Positions 26,590-33,505 of a stretch of DNA of 38,318 nt are shown piece after piece. The position numbers were made by a program, and so were the translations under genes. A model generated the notes under the pieces. The model made no database searches. It saw nothing but the letters and a program-made list of their open reading frames with translations, and was not told the DNA's origin. This stretch comes from Streptomyces sp. ISL-36 (GTDB lineage: Bacteria; Actinomycetota; Actinomycetes; Streptomycetales; Streptomycetaceae): assembly GCF_018614205.1 (NCBI RefSeq), contig NZ_JAGGOS010000006.1, positions 1 to 38,318 on the forward strand, in the 5' to 3' direction. Within the stretch, counting starts at the first letter, position 1. The number at the start of each line of letters is the position of its first letter.

Positions 26590-27501
26590 ATGTCCACACA
26601 CGTGTCCGAAGAGGTGCGGGAGGCGCTCCACGAGGGGCGTCCCGTCGTCGCGCTCGAGTCCACGATCATCGCCCACGGTCTGCCGCGGCCGCGCAACCTG
26701 GCCGTGGCGACGGAGCTGGAGACGCTGGTACGGGACGAGGGCGCCGTCCCCGCCACGATCGCCGTGGTCGACGGGACGGCCCATATCGGCCTGGACCGGG
26801 CCCGGTTGACGCGGATCGCCGAGGATCCGGAGGTACGGAAGCTGGGCCACCGCGATCTGGCGCCCGCGCTCGCGACGGGGGCGACCGGGGCGACGACGGT
26901 CTCCGCGACGGCGTGGCTGGCCGACTCGGCAGGCATACGGATCTTCGCGACCGGTGGGCTCGGCGGTGTGCACCGGGAGTGGAGCGAGACGCAGGACGAG
27001 TCGGCGGATCTCCGGCTGCTGTCCAGGGTCGGGATCACGGTGGTCTGCGCGGGGGTCAAGTCGATCCTCGACGTGCCGGCGACGCTGCAGCGCCTGGAGA
27101 CCCTGGGCGTGACGGTGGTGGGGTACGGGACGGAGCACTTCCCCGGCTTCTACCTGGCCTCCTCGGGCGAGCCGGTCGACTGGACGCTGCGGACACCCGA
27201 GCAGGTGGCGGGCGTGATACGGGCCCAGGACGAGCTGGGCGAGCCGTACGCCGCACTGGTCGTCGCCAACCCGGTGCCGACCGGCGACCAGTTGGATCCG
27301 GAGCTGCACGACCGGGTGCTCGCCCAGGGGCTCGCCGCCGCGAAGGAGAAGGGGATCACGGGCCAGGCCGTGACGCCCTTCCTGCTGGAGTATCTGACGG
27401 TGCACACCGACGGGGCGTCGCTGGAGGCCAACCTCGCGGCGGTGCGCGGCAACGTCCGGCTCGCCGCCAGGATCGCGGCGGCGTACCACGGCCCGGCATG
27501 A
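26590..27501 (+). CDS. psuG: Pseudouridine-5'-phosphate glycosidase
   Basis: 303 aa. PsuG splits pseudouridine 5'-phosphate into uracil and ribose 5-phosphate by breaking the C-C glycosidic bond. Family marks are ALESTIIAHGLP (Glu23, acid/base region), ATGATGATTVSATAWLA, FATGGLGGVHRE, ETQDESADL (metal site) and VVCAGVKSILDVPATLQRLETLGV with catalytic Lys157, plus the GYGTEHFPGFY stretch. The ATG at 26590 fits the family start; the frame is open 57 nt further to a GTG. The next gene begins inside its stop codon (ATGA), so psuG and psuK are coupled, giving the full two-step pathway with PsuK making the substrate. Confidence 0.96.
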   Translation: MSTHVSEEVREALHEGRPVVALESTIIAHGLPRPRNLAVATELETLVRDEGAVPATIAVVDGTAHIGLDRARLTRIAEDPEVRKLGHRDLAPALATGATGATTVSATAWLADSAGIRIFATGGLGGVHREWSETQDESADLRLLSRVGITVVCAGVKSILDVPATLQRLETLGVTVVGYGTEHFPGFYLASSGEPVDWTLRTPEQVAGVIRAQDELGEPYAALVVANPVPTGDQLDPELHDRVLAQGLAAAKEKGITGQAVTPFLLEYLTVHTDGASLEANLAAVRGNVRLAARIAAAYHGPA

Positions 27502-28406
27502 CCGGGCTCCTCGTCGTCGGGGACGTGGTCACGGATGTCGTCGCCCGGCACCGGACGCCTCTCGCACCCGCGACCGACACGGCGGCGGTGATCCGTACGC
27601 TCCCGGGTGGCGCGGGCGCCAACGCGGCATGCTGGGCGGCGCGTTCGGGGTGCGCGGACGTCCGGCTGCTCGGCCGGGTCGGTACCGAAGCGGCCGACTG
27701 GCACACCCGCGCACTGCGCCTGGCAGGGGTGCGGCCCCTGCTGGTCAGGGACCCGCGTGCCGCCACGGCGACGGTGATATCCCTGGTGGACGCGCACGCC
27801 GAACGCACCTTCCTCACCGACAGCGGCGCGGCCCTGCGCCTCTCCCCCGCCGACTGGTCCGACGAGCTCCTCCGGGGAGTCGCCCATCTGCATCTGTCCG
27901 GCTACCTGTTCTTCGGCGCGACGAGCCGGGAGGCCGCGCTGGGTGCGCTGCGGGGCGCCCGCGCGGCCGGGGTCTCGGTGAGTGTGGACCCGGCCTCCGT
28001 GGGGTTCCTGAAGGACCTGGGGGTGGACCGGTTCATGGCGGCGGCGTCCGGGGCGGACGTGCTGTTCCCGAACGCCGACGAAGCCCGGCTGCTGACCGGG
28101 TGCGCCGATCCGGTTGCGGCGGCGGAGCGGTTGAGCCGGACGTTCCCGCTGGTGGCCGTCACCCTGGGCGACCGGGGCGCGCTGGTCGCCGAGGCGGGGG
28201 CGGTGACGGGCCGGGTCGCGGCTCCGTCGGTCCAACCGGTGGACTCGACCGGGGCAGGTGACGCTTTCGCGGGCGCGTTTCTGGCGGCCCGTCTCGCGGG
28301 GGCGGACCCGGTGGCGGCGGCGGAGGCGGGCTGCCGGGCCGGCGCGGAGGCGGTGACGGTGGTGGGCGGCCGGCCGGAGAACGGACGGTCGCAGGACGGG
28401 GCTTAG
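27498..28406 (+). CDS. psuK: PfkB-family kinase, probable pseudouridine kinase
   Basis: 302 aa, ATG overlapping the psuG stop. PfkB motifs are GDVVTDVVA (8-16), GGAGANAACWAARSG (37-51) and DSTGAGDAFAGAFLAARLAG (249-268) with catalytic Asp255. Coupling to psuG makes pseudouridine the likely substrate: phosphorylation gives pseudouridine 5'-phosphate for PsuG, then uracil and ribose 5-phosphate. The pathway salvages pseudouridine from RNA turnover. The last 4 nt overlap the end of the convergent uridine-kinase-like gene. Substrate is inferred from context, since PfkB sequences alone do not settle it. Confidence 0.9.
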   Translation: MTGLLVVGDVVTDVVARHRTPLAPATDTAAVIRTLPGGAGANAACWAARSGCADVRLLGRVGTEAADWHTRALRLAGVRPLLVRDPRAATATVISLVDAHAERTFLTDSGAALRLSPADWSDELLRGVAHLHLSGYLFFGATSREAALGALRGARAAGVSVSVDPASVGFLKDLGVDRFMAAASGADVLFPNADEARLLTGCADPVAAAERLSRTFPLVAVTLGDRGALVAEAGAVTGRVAAPSVQPVDSTGAGDAFAGAFLAARLAGADPVAAAEAGCRAGAEAVTVVGGRPENGRSQDGA

Positions 28407-29062
28407 CGTCCGTCTCGTGGGTCACCCTCACCGCCGAGTCCGGTCCAGGCGGGGCGGCGCGGATCGTCGGTGCGTACGACGACGTCGGCGGCCTCGGACG
28501 GGCCGACCTCGTTCTCGTACCGCTCGAAGGCGGGCAGGGTCCAGGGCTCCTCGGTGCGGCGTGCGAGGGCGCCGGGTGAGAGCCGCAGATGGACGGTCAG
28601 GTCGAACGGGAACCAGTGGCCGAGCAGGAACGGTCCGTGGACCATCAGCACTCCGCCCGGCGGCAGTTCCACGTACGGGCTGCGGGTGGCGCGGTCGATG
28701 ACGGGGTCCCACAGGTCGGGCAGCACGCGCCCGCTGCCGCCCGCCTCCAGCGGCCCGAACACCTCGCGCCACAGAGCCCCGGTGTCGAACCAGCCGCTGT
28801 AGTACGCGTCGGGGTCCTGCTTCCCGTGTTCGTAACGGAGCGAGGCGGGCCGCAGGAAGCCTCCGGTCCCGATGACGAGCACGGAACGACCGCGCAGCCT
28901 CAGCGCTTCGGCGATGCGCTCGGCCGTCTCCCCGGTCGGCGCCGCGGGAGGCCCGTCGATGGCGACCTTGAGCCAGTCGCCGCCGTCACCGGGCGCGGCC
29001 CCGTCGAGATGACCGGCCAAGATCCCGGCCAGCCGCTCCCATGTGATCGCTTCGAACCGCAA
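28403..29062 (-). CDS. Uridine-kinase-like protein with altered P-loop
   Basis: 219 aa, TTG start at 29060-29062 giving LRFEAITWERLAGIL. The fold follows uridine kinase/phosphoribulokinase-type P-loop kinases: KVAIDG at the first strand, a lid-like FLRPASLRYEHGKQDPDAYYSGW, and VLMVHGPFLLGHWFPFDLTVHLRLS near Walker B. The P-loop place (residues 35-46) reads DGPPAAPTGETA: the expected GKS/T is replaced by GET, so the phosphate-binding lysine is missing. Such divergent copies are annotated as uridine kinase in many Streptomyces (from memory). Its tail-to-tail position with psuG-psuK suggests a pyrimidine nucleoside role. The (CACAG)10 repeat lies 54 nt upstream. Confidence 0.78.
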   Translation of the reverse strand: MRFEAITWERLAGILAGHLDGAAPGDGGDWLKVAIDGPPAAPTGETAERIAEALRLRGRSVLVIGTGGFLRPASLRYEHGKQDPDAYYSGWFDTGALWREVFGPLEAGGSGRVLPDLWDPVIDRATRSPYVELPPGGVLMVHGPFLLGHWFPFDLTVHLRLSPGALARRTEEPWTLPAFERYENEVGPSEAADVVVRTDDPRRPAWTGLGGEGDPRDGR

Positions 29063-29115
29063 CGGCCGTGACCCCCGGTCTCACACCATCAACAGCACCG
29101 CGCCGCGCCGCGCCA

Positions 29116-29165
29116 CACAGCACAGCACAGCACAGCACAGCACAGCACAGCACAGCACAGCACAG
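29116..29165. repeat. (CACAG)10 microsatellite
   Basis: Ten perfect copies of a 5-bp unit, 50 bp in all, followed by one degenerate copy (CACAC). It lies in the 170-nt gap between the starts/ends of the uridine-kinase-like gene (start at 29062) and the HxlR gene (end at 29233), within the promoter region of the former. Its 60% GC, with no G or C run, stands out from the surroundings. Confidence 0.95.
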
Positions 29166-29232
29166 CACACGATCATTGTCGCCCGCGGTGCCGGGCGAAC
29201 GCCCCACACGCCGGCTCACCCGGCGGAGGCGG

Positions 29233-29895
29233 TCACCCCGCGGTCCGCAACGTCCCGCCGTCCCCGCCGTCCCCGAGGTCCGCACCGTCCGTACGGTCGA
29301 CCCGTCCCTCGGCGATCGCCTCCGCGAGCGTCAGCTCCCCGCCCGCCAGGGCGCGGCAGGTCGCCATGTCCGTCCGCAGCCGTACGTCGGCGTCGCCGGC
29401 CGGCCCGTCGCCGTACTCCGGCGGACCGCCCGCTCGCGTCCGTACATGGAACTGGCCTTCGTCCAGCGTCACCTGCACCACCACGTCGGTCTCCGCCCCC
29501 TCGCCCTCCCCCTCCAGAGCGCGCAGCAGGGGGATCGCGAACCAGTGGGCCCGTACGGCGTCGGTCGGCCGGGGTTCCCCCAGGGCTGGTGCGCCCCACT
29601 CTCCCAGGGCCCGCAGGACGGGCAGCAGGCCGCGGCCCCGCTCGGTGAGTTCGTAGACGTACGCCGAGGCGGGCGGCGGAAGCCGGCGGCGCGTGAGGAG
29701 TCCGGCGCCCTCCATGTCCTTGAGGCGGCCGGCCAGCATGTCCGTGCTGACGCCCGGCAGATCGGCGTGCAGGTCGGTGTAGCGGCGCGGCCCGGCGAGG
29801 AGTTCACGGACGATCAGCAGGGTCCAACGGTCACCGACGACGTCGAGGGCGCGGGCGGCGGCGCAGTACTGGTCATAGCTTCGGCGGCGTGGCAT
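29233..29895 (-). CDS. HxlR-family regulator with SCP2-like C-terminal domain
   Basis: 220 aa, ATG at 29893-29895; TAGACT (complement of 29903-29908) lies 7 nt before it, so the mRNA is probably leaderless. Residues 1-95 form the HxlR winged helix: CAAARALDVVGDRWTLLIVRELLAGPRRYTDLHADLPGVSTDMLAGRLKDMEGAGLLTRRR. Residues about 115-210 (WFAIPLLRALEGEGEGAETDVVVQVTLDEGQFHVRTRAGG, RLRTDMATCRALAGGELTLAEAIAEGRV) look like the SCP2 lipid-binding-type domain found fused to some HxlR proteins, which could bind a ligand. It is divergent from the aminotransferase, and palindromes in between suggest it controls that gene and itself. Confidence 0.9.
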   Translation of the reverse strand: MPRRRSYDQYCAAARALDVVGDRWTLLIVRELLAGPRRYTDLHADLPGVSTDMLAGRLKDMEGAGLLTRRRLPPPASAYVYELTERGRGLLPVLRALGEWGAPALGEPRPTDAVRAHWFAIPLLRALEGEGEGAETDVVVQVTLDEGQFHVRTRAGGPPEYGDGPAGDADVRLRTDMATCRALAGGELTLAEAIAEGRVDRTDGADLGDGGDGGTLRTAG

Positions 29896-29902
29896 GCGAC
29901 GC

Positions 29903-29952
29903 AGTCTAGACAAGTTGTTGGACTTTCCAAGCTCGGACTTGGTAAAACCAAG
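29903..29952. promoter_or_regulatory. Divergent promoter region with two inverted repeats
   Basis: TTGGACTTTCCAA (29918-29930, 5-bp arms) and CTTGGTAAAACCAAG (29938-29952, 5-bp arms) are spaced by 7 nt; the inner CCAAG and CTTGG also pair. The minus-strand promoter of the HxlR gene (TTGGAA, 16 nt, TAGACT) overlaps the first repeat. The AT-rich spacer contrasts with the genes around it. Confidence 0.6.
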
Positions 29953-29979
29953 CATCAGTACTTCTGGGGAGGTCGTCGC

Positions 29980-31191
29980 ATGGAGTTCCGGCAGTCGAGC
30001 AAGCTGAGCGAGGTCTGTTACGAGATCCGTGGCCCGGTCATCGAGCACGCCAACGCCCTGGAGGAGGCGGGCCACAGCGTGCTGCGCCTCAACACGGGCA
30101 ACCCGGCGCTCTTCGGCTTCGAGGCGCCCGAGGAGATCGTCCAGGACATGATCCGGATGCTTCCGAAGGCCCACGGCTACACCGACTCCCGCGGCATCCT
30201 CTCCGCCCGTCGCGCCGTCGCCCAGCGCTACCAGGGCATGGGCCTGCCGGAGGTCGACGTCGACGACGTCTTCCTCGGCAACGGTGTCTCCGAGTTGGTC
30301 TCCATGGCCGTTCAGGCGCTCCTGGAGGACGGCGACGAGGTGCTGATCCCCGCTCCCGACTTCCCTCTGTGGACGGCGGTGACCACCCTCGCCGGCGGCA
30401 AGGCGGTCCACTACCTCTGCGACGAGTCGGCCGACTGGTACCCCGACCTCGACGACATGGCCGCGAAGATCACCGACCGGACCCGGGCCGTCGTCATCAT
30501 CAACCCCAACAACCCCACGGGCGCCGTCTATCCGCGCGAGATCGTCGAGGGCATTCTCGACCTCGCCCGCCGCCACCAGCTGATGGTCTTCGCCGACGAG
30601 ATCTACGACCAGATCGTCTACGACGAGGCCGTCCACTATCCGGCCGCCTCCCTCGCCCCCGACCTGGTCGTCCTCACCTTCGGCGGTCTGTCGAAGACGT
30701 ACCGGGTGGCGGGCTTCCGCTCGGGCTGGCTGGTCGTCAGCGGCCCCAAGCAGCATGCGAAGAGCTATCTGGAGGGGCTGACGATGCTCGCCTCCATGCG
30801 GCTGTGCCCCAACGCCCCCGCGCAGTACGCCATCCAGGCCGCACTCGGCGGTCGGCAGTCGATCCACGAGCTGACCGCGCCGGGCGGCAGGCTGCGCGAG
30901 CAGCGCGACAAGGCGTGGGAGAAGCTCAACGAGATCCCCGGCGTCTCGTGTGTGAAGCCGAAGGGCGCGCTCTACGCGTTCCCGCGCCTCGACCCGAAGG
31001 TGCACAGGATCCACGACGACGAGAAGTTCGTCCTCGACCTGCTGCTGCGGGAGAAGATCCAGGTGGTGCAGGGCACCGGCTTCAACTGGCCGCGGCCGGA
31101 CCACTTCCGCATCCTGACCCTGCCGTACGCGGACGACCTCGACGCGGCCATCAGCCGCATCGGCCGCTTCCTGAGCGGCTACAAGCAGTGA
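29980..31191 (+). CDS. AlaA-type PLP-dependent aminotransferase
   Basis: 403 aa, ATG at 29980 with GGGGAGG about 6 nt upstream. Class I fold-type I aminotransferase: LRLNTGNPALFGF, GYTDSRGILSARRAVAQRY, LGNGVSELVSMAVQALLEDGDEVLIPAPDFPLW, INPNNPTGAVYP, FADEIYDQIVYDE and the PLP-lysine motif GGLSKTYRVAGFRSGW, then APAQYAIQAALGG and GTGFNWPRPDHFRI. The sequence matches the AlaA/YfbQ group, which interconverts alanine and pyruvate with glutamate. It is divergent from the HxlR regulator and ends at a strong hairpin. Substrate beyond alanine is possible. Confidence 0.93.
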   Translation: MEFRQSSKLSEVCYEIRGPVIEHANALEEAGHSVLRLNTGNPALFGFEAPEEIVQDMIRMLPKAHGYTDSRGILSARRAVAQRYQGMGLPEVDVDDVFLGNGVSELVSMAVQALLEDGDEVLIPAPDFPLWTAVTTLAGGKAVHYLCDESADWYPDLDDMAAKITDRTRAVVIINPNNPTGAVYPREIVEGILDLARRHQLMVFADEIYDQIVYDEAVHYPAASLAPDLVVLTFGGLSKTYRVAGFRSGWLVVSGPKQHAKSYLEGLTMLASMRLCPNAPAQYAIQAALGGRQSIHELTAPGGRLREQRDKAWEKLNEIPGVSCVKPKGALYAFPRLDPKVHRIHDDEKFVLDLLLREKIQVVQGTGFNWPRPDHFRILTLPYADDLDAAISRIGRFLSGYKQ

Positions 31192-31210
31192 CACCCCTGA
31201 AAACGGGAGC

Positions 31211-31241
31211 GGGTCCGAGGGCGTAGCCTGCCCCCGGACCC
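31211..31241 (+). terminator. Hairpin after aminotransferase gene
   Basis: GGGTCCG.A.GGGC pairs with GCCC.C.CGGACCC around a 7-nt loop (31211-31241), 19 nt past the stop. It separates the gene from the following 315-nt non-coding region. Confidence 0.7.
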
Positions 31242-31298
31242 TGTCGATGCCGCTCACATCACACGCCGGCACACTTGAGGACCCGGGTCAGTCGTCAT

Positions 31299-31372
31299 TG
31301 CGTCGCGTCCTGCCATTGGACCACCGCCGATCGAAGCTCGGCGGACCAGATTCGAACTGGCATTTCGACGCA
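31299..31372 (-). ncRNA. Circularly permuted tRNA-like element
   Basis: Read on the minus strand: closing stem TGCGTCG (31372-31366); AAAT; T-arm GCCAG-TTCGAAT-CTGGT; CCGCCGA, loop GCTTCGA, TCGGCGG (the acceptor stem, closed); TG (positions 8-9); D-arm GTCC-AATGGCA-GGAC; G; closing stem CGACGCA (31305-31299). Reordered, this gives a full tRNA body: 7-bp acceptor, U8, A14, GG in the D-loop, A21, Y48, T-loop TTCGAAT, G73. Only the anticodon loop is missing; its stem runs outward into further pairing (31379-31387 with 31279-31287; 31395-31400 with 31264-31269). Two pairs are G-U on this strand but A-C on the other, so the minus strand is the RNA. U1-A72 and G73 recall tRNA-Gln. Function and expression are unknown. 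Confidence 0.55.
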
Positions 31373-31512
31373 CCAGGGCCCGGGCCCGGTCGATCCGGCG
31401 ATGAGCGGCGCATGCTGAGTCTGGAGCAATAGTCTGAGTTTGAGCGCGGCCCTCGTCAGAAGGGCCACGCATTCACGACAAGCCTCATCTTCAGCTTTGC
31501 GCTCCTCGCGCA

Positions 31513-31545
31513 CCCCGGCCGTGTTCTGTGGCCGGGGAGTCTTTT
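31513..31545 (+). terminator. Intrinsic terminator on the plus strand
   Basis: CCCCGGCC, loop GTGTTCTGT, GGCCGGGG, then AGTCTTTT. The T-tract is on the plus strand only. No plus-strand gene ends here: the aminotransferase has its own hairpin 270 nt earlier. A smaller hairpin (GGCCCT/AGGGCC) lies at 31448-31466. A plus-strand small RNA may end here, or the hairpin may also serve the minus-strand gene that stops at 31557. Confidence 0.7.
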
Positions 31546-31556
31546 ATGTCTTCCCG

Positions 31557-32288
31557 CTACCCGAAGAGGTAGCCGAAGACGGCGTCGCCGACGCGCCGGT
31601 CGGTGACCTCGGCGCCGTTCGCCTCCTCACGGGCGAACTTCACCGCCTGCTGCAGCTTCTCCACCCGCTCCAGGAGTTCGTTCACCCGGCGGGCCGGCAG
31701 TGCTCCGGAGAACTTGACGGTGGTCCAGTAACCGACCGGCACGTCCTCGTAGTACACCTCGACCTGCGCCGGATGCTTCTCCGTCGCCTCCGCCTTGACG
31801 TGGTTGCGCGGCACCTTCTTCGTCCGGACCGTGCGGACGACCTCGGTCTTCCACGCGTCGGTGGACGGGTCCTGGGTCCAGGACTCGGCCGAGTCGAGGA
31901 CGGGCAGCTTCCGGACGAAGGTGTTGATGTCCGTCAGCTGCTTCTCCAGGAAGAGGAGGTAGGCGACGGGCACCTCGCTCACCAGCACGCGTCCGTCGAC
32001 CGTGATGTCGGCGCGCGCCTCGCAGTTGGCCCAGTCCTTCGTGGCGGTCACGTCGAACAGCCGGGTCAGCGCCCACGCCGTGTCGCGCAGTACGTCCTCG
32101 GCCTTCACCTGCACCAGCGTGGACTCGGGCGGAAGCTGCTCGCCCTCCTCGTCCTTCGGCTGGTACGTACGGGAGATGCCGGCGAGCAGCGCGGGCTTCT
32201 GCAGCCCGTGGTGCGCGGCGGTCAGGTCCTGATGCGCCCTGGACTTGACGCCCTTCTCGACTGCGATGATCTGATTGAGTTTCGCCAC
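31557..32288 (-). CDS. Conserved protein also found in actinophages (DUF7873-like)
   Basis: 243 aa, GTG start at 32286-32288 (VAKLNQIIAVEKGVKSRAHQ); TACATT (complement of 32295-32300) lies 6 nt upstream, so the mRNA is probably leaderless. The sequence is strongly non-random, soluble and without a signal: LQKPALLAGISRTYQPKDEEGEQLPPES, DITVDGRVLVSEVPVAYLLFLEKQLTDINTFVRKLPVLD, RNHVKAEATEKHPAQVEVYYEDVPVGYWTTVKFSGALP. I recognise the family, from memory, as a protein of unknown function shared by actinobacterial chromosomes and their phages. The KFARE/KLQQ C-terminal helix may form a coiled coil. It begins a short accessory-looking group and lies next to the tRNA-like element. Confidence 0.85.
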   Translation of the reverse strand: MAKLNQIIAVEKGVKSRAHQDLTAAHHGLQKPALLAGISRTYQPKDEEGEQLPPESTLVQVKAEDVLRDTAWALTRLFDVTATKDWANCEARADITVDGRVLVSEVPVAYLLFLEKQLTDINTFVRKLPVLDSAESWTQDPSTDAWKTEVVRTVRTKKVPRNHVKAEATEKHPAQVEVYYEDVPVGYWTTVKFSGALPARRVNELLERVEKLQQAVKFAREEANGAEVTDRRVGDAVFGYLFG

Positions 32289-32375
32289 GTCGGAGAATGT
32301 ATCCGGCGCGGCCCTTCGGATCGAACGAATTACCGGGCCCCGCAGGGTCGGTGTGCGGTGTGAGGAGTACGCGGG

Positions 32376-32822
32376 ATGGAAACGGCGGTCATAGCCGTGC
32401 TCGGCACCCTGCTCGGGTCGGTCGTCACGCACTTCTTCCAGGGCCGTGCCGCCGAGCGCACCGCCGCCCTCACCCGTGCGGAACAGCTGCGCCAGGAACG
32501 GATCTCGACGTACAGCGCGTTCGCGGAGGCGGTCGTCGAGTACCGCAGGGCCCAGAACGCCCGCTGGTACCGCAGGAGCGGAAGGCTGGCCGAGCAGTTC
32601 CGTGAGGAGTCGTACATCCAGCGGACCACCGCCAGGGCCGCCCTGGTGCGGGTCCAGTTGGTCTGCTCCGACCGGGGGGTCGTCGAACTGGCCCAGGAGA
32701 CCTTCGAGGTGACGAACTGTATGCACGAGGCGGCGGACGAGGTGGATCGCGACCGACGCTCGGCACGCGCCGTCGAGGCGCTGGCCGCGTTCATCGAGGC
32801 CGCCGCTCCGGGCGTGCGCTGA
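32376..32822 (+). CDS. KilB-like small membrane-anchored protein
   Basis: 148 aa, ATG at 32376 with GAGGAG upstream. One N-terminal membrane segment (METAVIAVLGTLLGSVVTHFFQ) is followed by a long charged helical region (RAAERTAALTRAEQLRQERISTYSAFAEAVVEYRRAQNARWYRR) that may form a coiled coil. I recognise this as the protein often annotated KilB in Streptomyces, after a locus linked to plasmid transfer and spread. The chromosomal copies have no proven function. The start is divergent from the phage-type gene by 87 nt, and the next gene follows after 11 nt, so it probably forms an operon with the DUF2293 gene. Confidence 0.72.
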   Translation: METAVIAVLGTLLGSVVTHFFQGRAAERTAALTRAEQLRQERISTYSAFAEAVVEYRRAQNARWYRRSGRLAEQFREESYIQRTTARAALVRVQLVCSDRGVVELAQETFEVTNCMHEAADEVDRDRRSARAVEALAAFIEAAAPGVR

Positions 32823-32833
32823 GCGGGGCCGCC

Positions 32834-33493
32834 GTGGAGCTCGTCGCGCCCGTCGTCGTCGAACCGCTCAAGCGCCGCCGCTGCTCGGAGTGCCGTCAGG
32901 GGCCACTGGAGCGGATGATCGTCGAGTTCAACGCACCGGTCTGCCTGGACTGCGCCGACCTCGGCCATCTGGTGTTCCTGCGGCGCGGGGACACGGCGCT
33001 CACCCGCCGGGCCCGCGAGGGCAGTTCGCTGTGGGCGGTGGTGGTACGTCACAACCGGCGCCGCACCCGGTACGAACGTCAGGGGCTGCTCGTCGAGGAG
33101 GCCGCGCTGATCCGGGCCGAGGCTGCCTGCCTGGCGGACGCGGAGGCACGGGCGCGACGGCGGGCACGGGACGCGGTCCGGCGCACGGCGCGGGACGCGG
33201 AGGTCACGGCGGCGCTGGAGGCGGAGATCCTGCGGCTCTTTCCGCGCTGCCCGGTGGAGCGGGCCGCGGAGATCGCGGCGCACGCCTCGCTCAAGGGCAG
33301 TGGCCGGGTGGGGCGTACGGCGGCCGGGCGGGCGCTCGACCGTGGCGCGGTCACCGCCGCCGTACGGGCGGCCGTCCGCCATGTCGACACCGAGTACGAC
33401 GCTCTGCTCATGCGGGGGGTCCCCCGCCACCAGGCCCGGGAAAGGGTGGCACCGGCCATCGAGGCCGTGCTCCGGGCCTGGCTTCGGACGTGA
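32834..33493 (+). CDS. DUF2293 domain protein
   Basis: 219 aa, GTG start at 32834, 11 nt after the KilB-like stop. The N-terminal part has four cysteines in two CxxC-like pairs (RRCSECRQGP, PVCLDCADLGH), a likely zinc site. The middle is an Ala/Arg-rich helix (about 95-130). The C-terminal 90 residues match DUF2293: EILRLFPRCPVERAAEIAAHASLKGSGRVGRTAAGRALDRGAVTAAVRAAVRHVDTEYDALL, ending in the conserved ARERV. The function is unknown; the basic helix and zinc site suggest nucleic-acid contact. It converges on the chaplin gene 12 nt later. Confidence 0.83.
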   Translation: MELVAPVVVEPLKRRRCSECRQGPLERMIVEFNAPVCLDCADLGHLVFLRRGDTALTRRAREGSSLWAVVVRHNRRRTRYERQGLLVEEAALIRAEAACLADAEARARRRARDAVRRTARDAEVTAALEAEILRLFPRCPVERAAEIAAHASLKGSGRVGRTAAGRALDRGAVTAAVRAAVRHVDTEYDALLMRGVPRHQARERVAPAIEAVLRAWLRT

Positions 33494-33505
33494 GGCCCGC
33501 GGGTC

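Noticed and set aside
29233..31272. 679-residue minus-strand protein covering the HxlR gene and the aminotransferase region
   Set aside because: Only the last 220 residues match a family; the rest is antisense to a clear aminotransferase gene.
31299..31372. tmRNA or standard tRNA gene
   Set aside because: The halves are in the wrong order for a tRNA, no anticodon arm closes, and no tag-coding or pseudoknot region of a tmRNA is visible.
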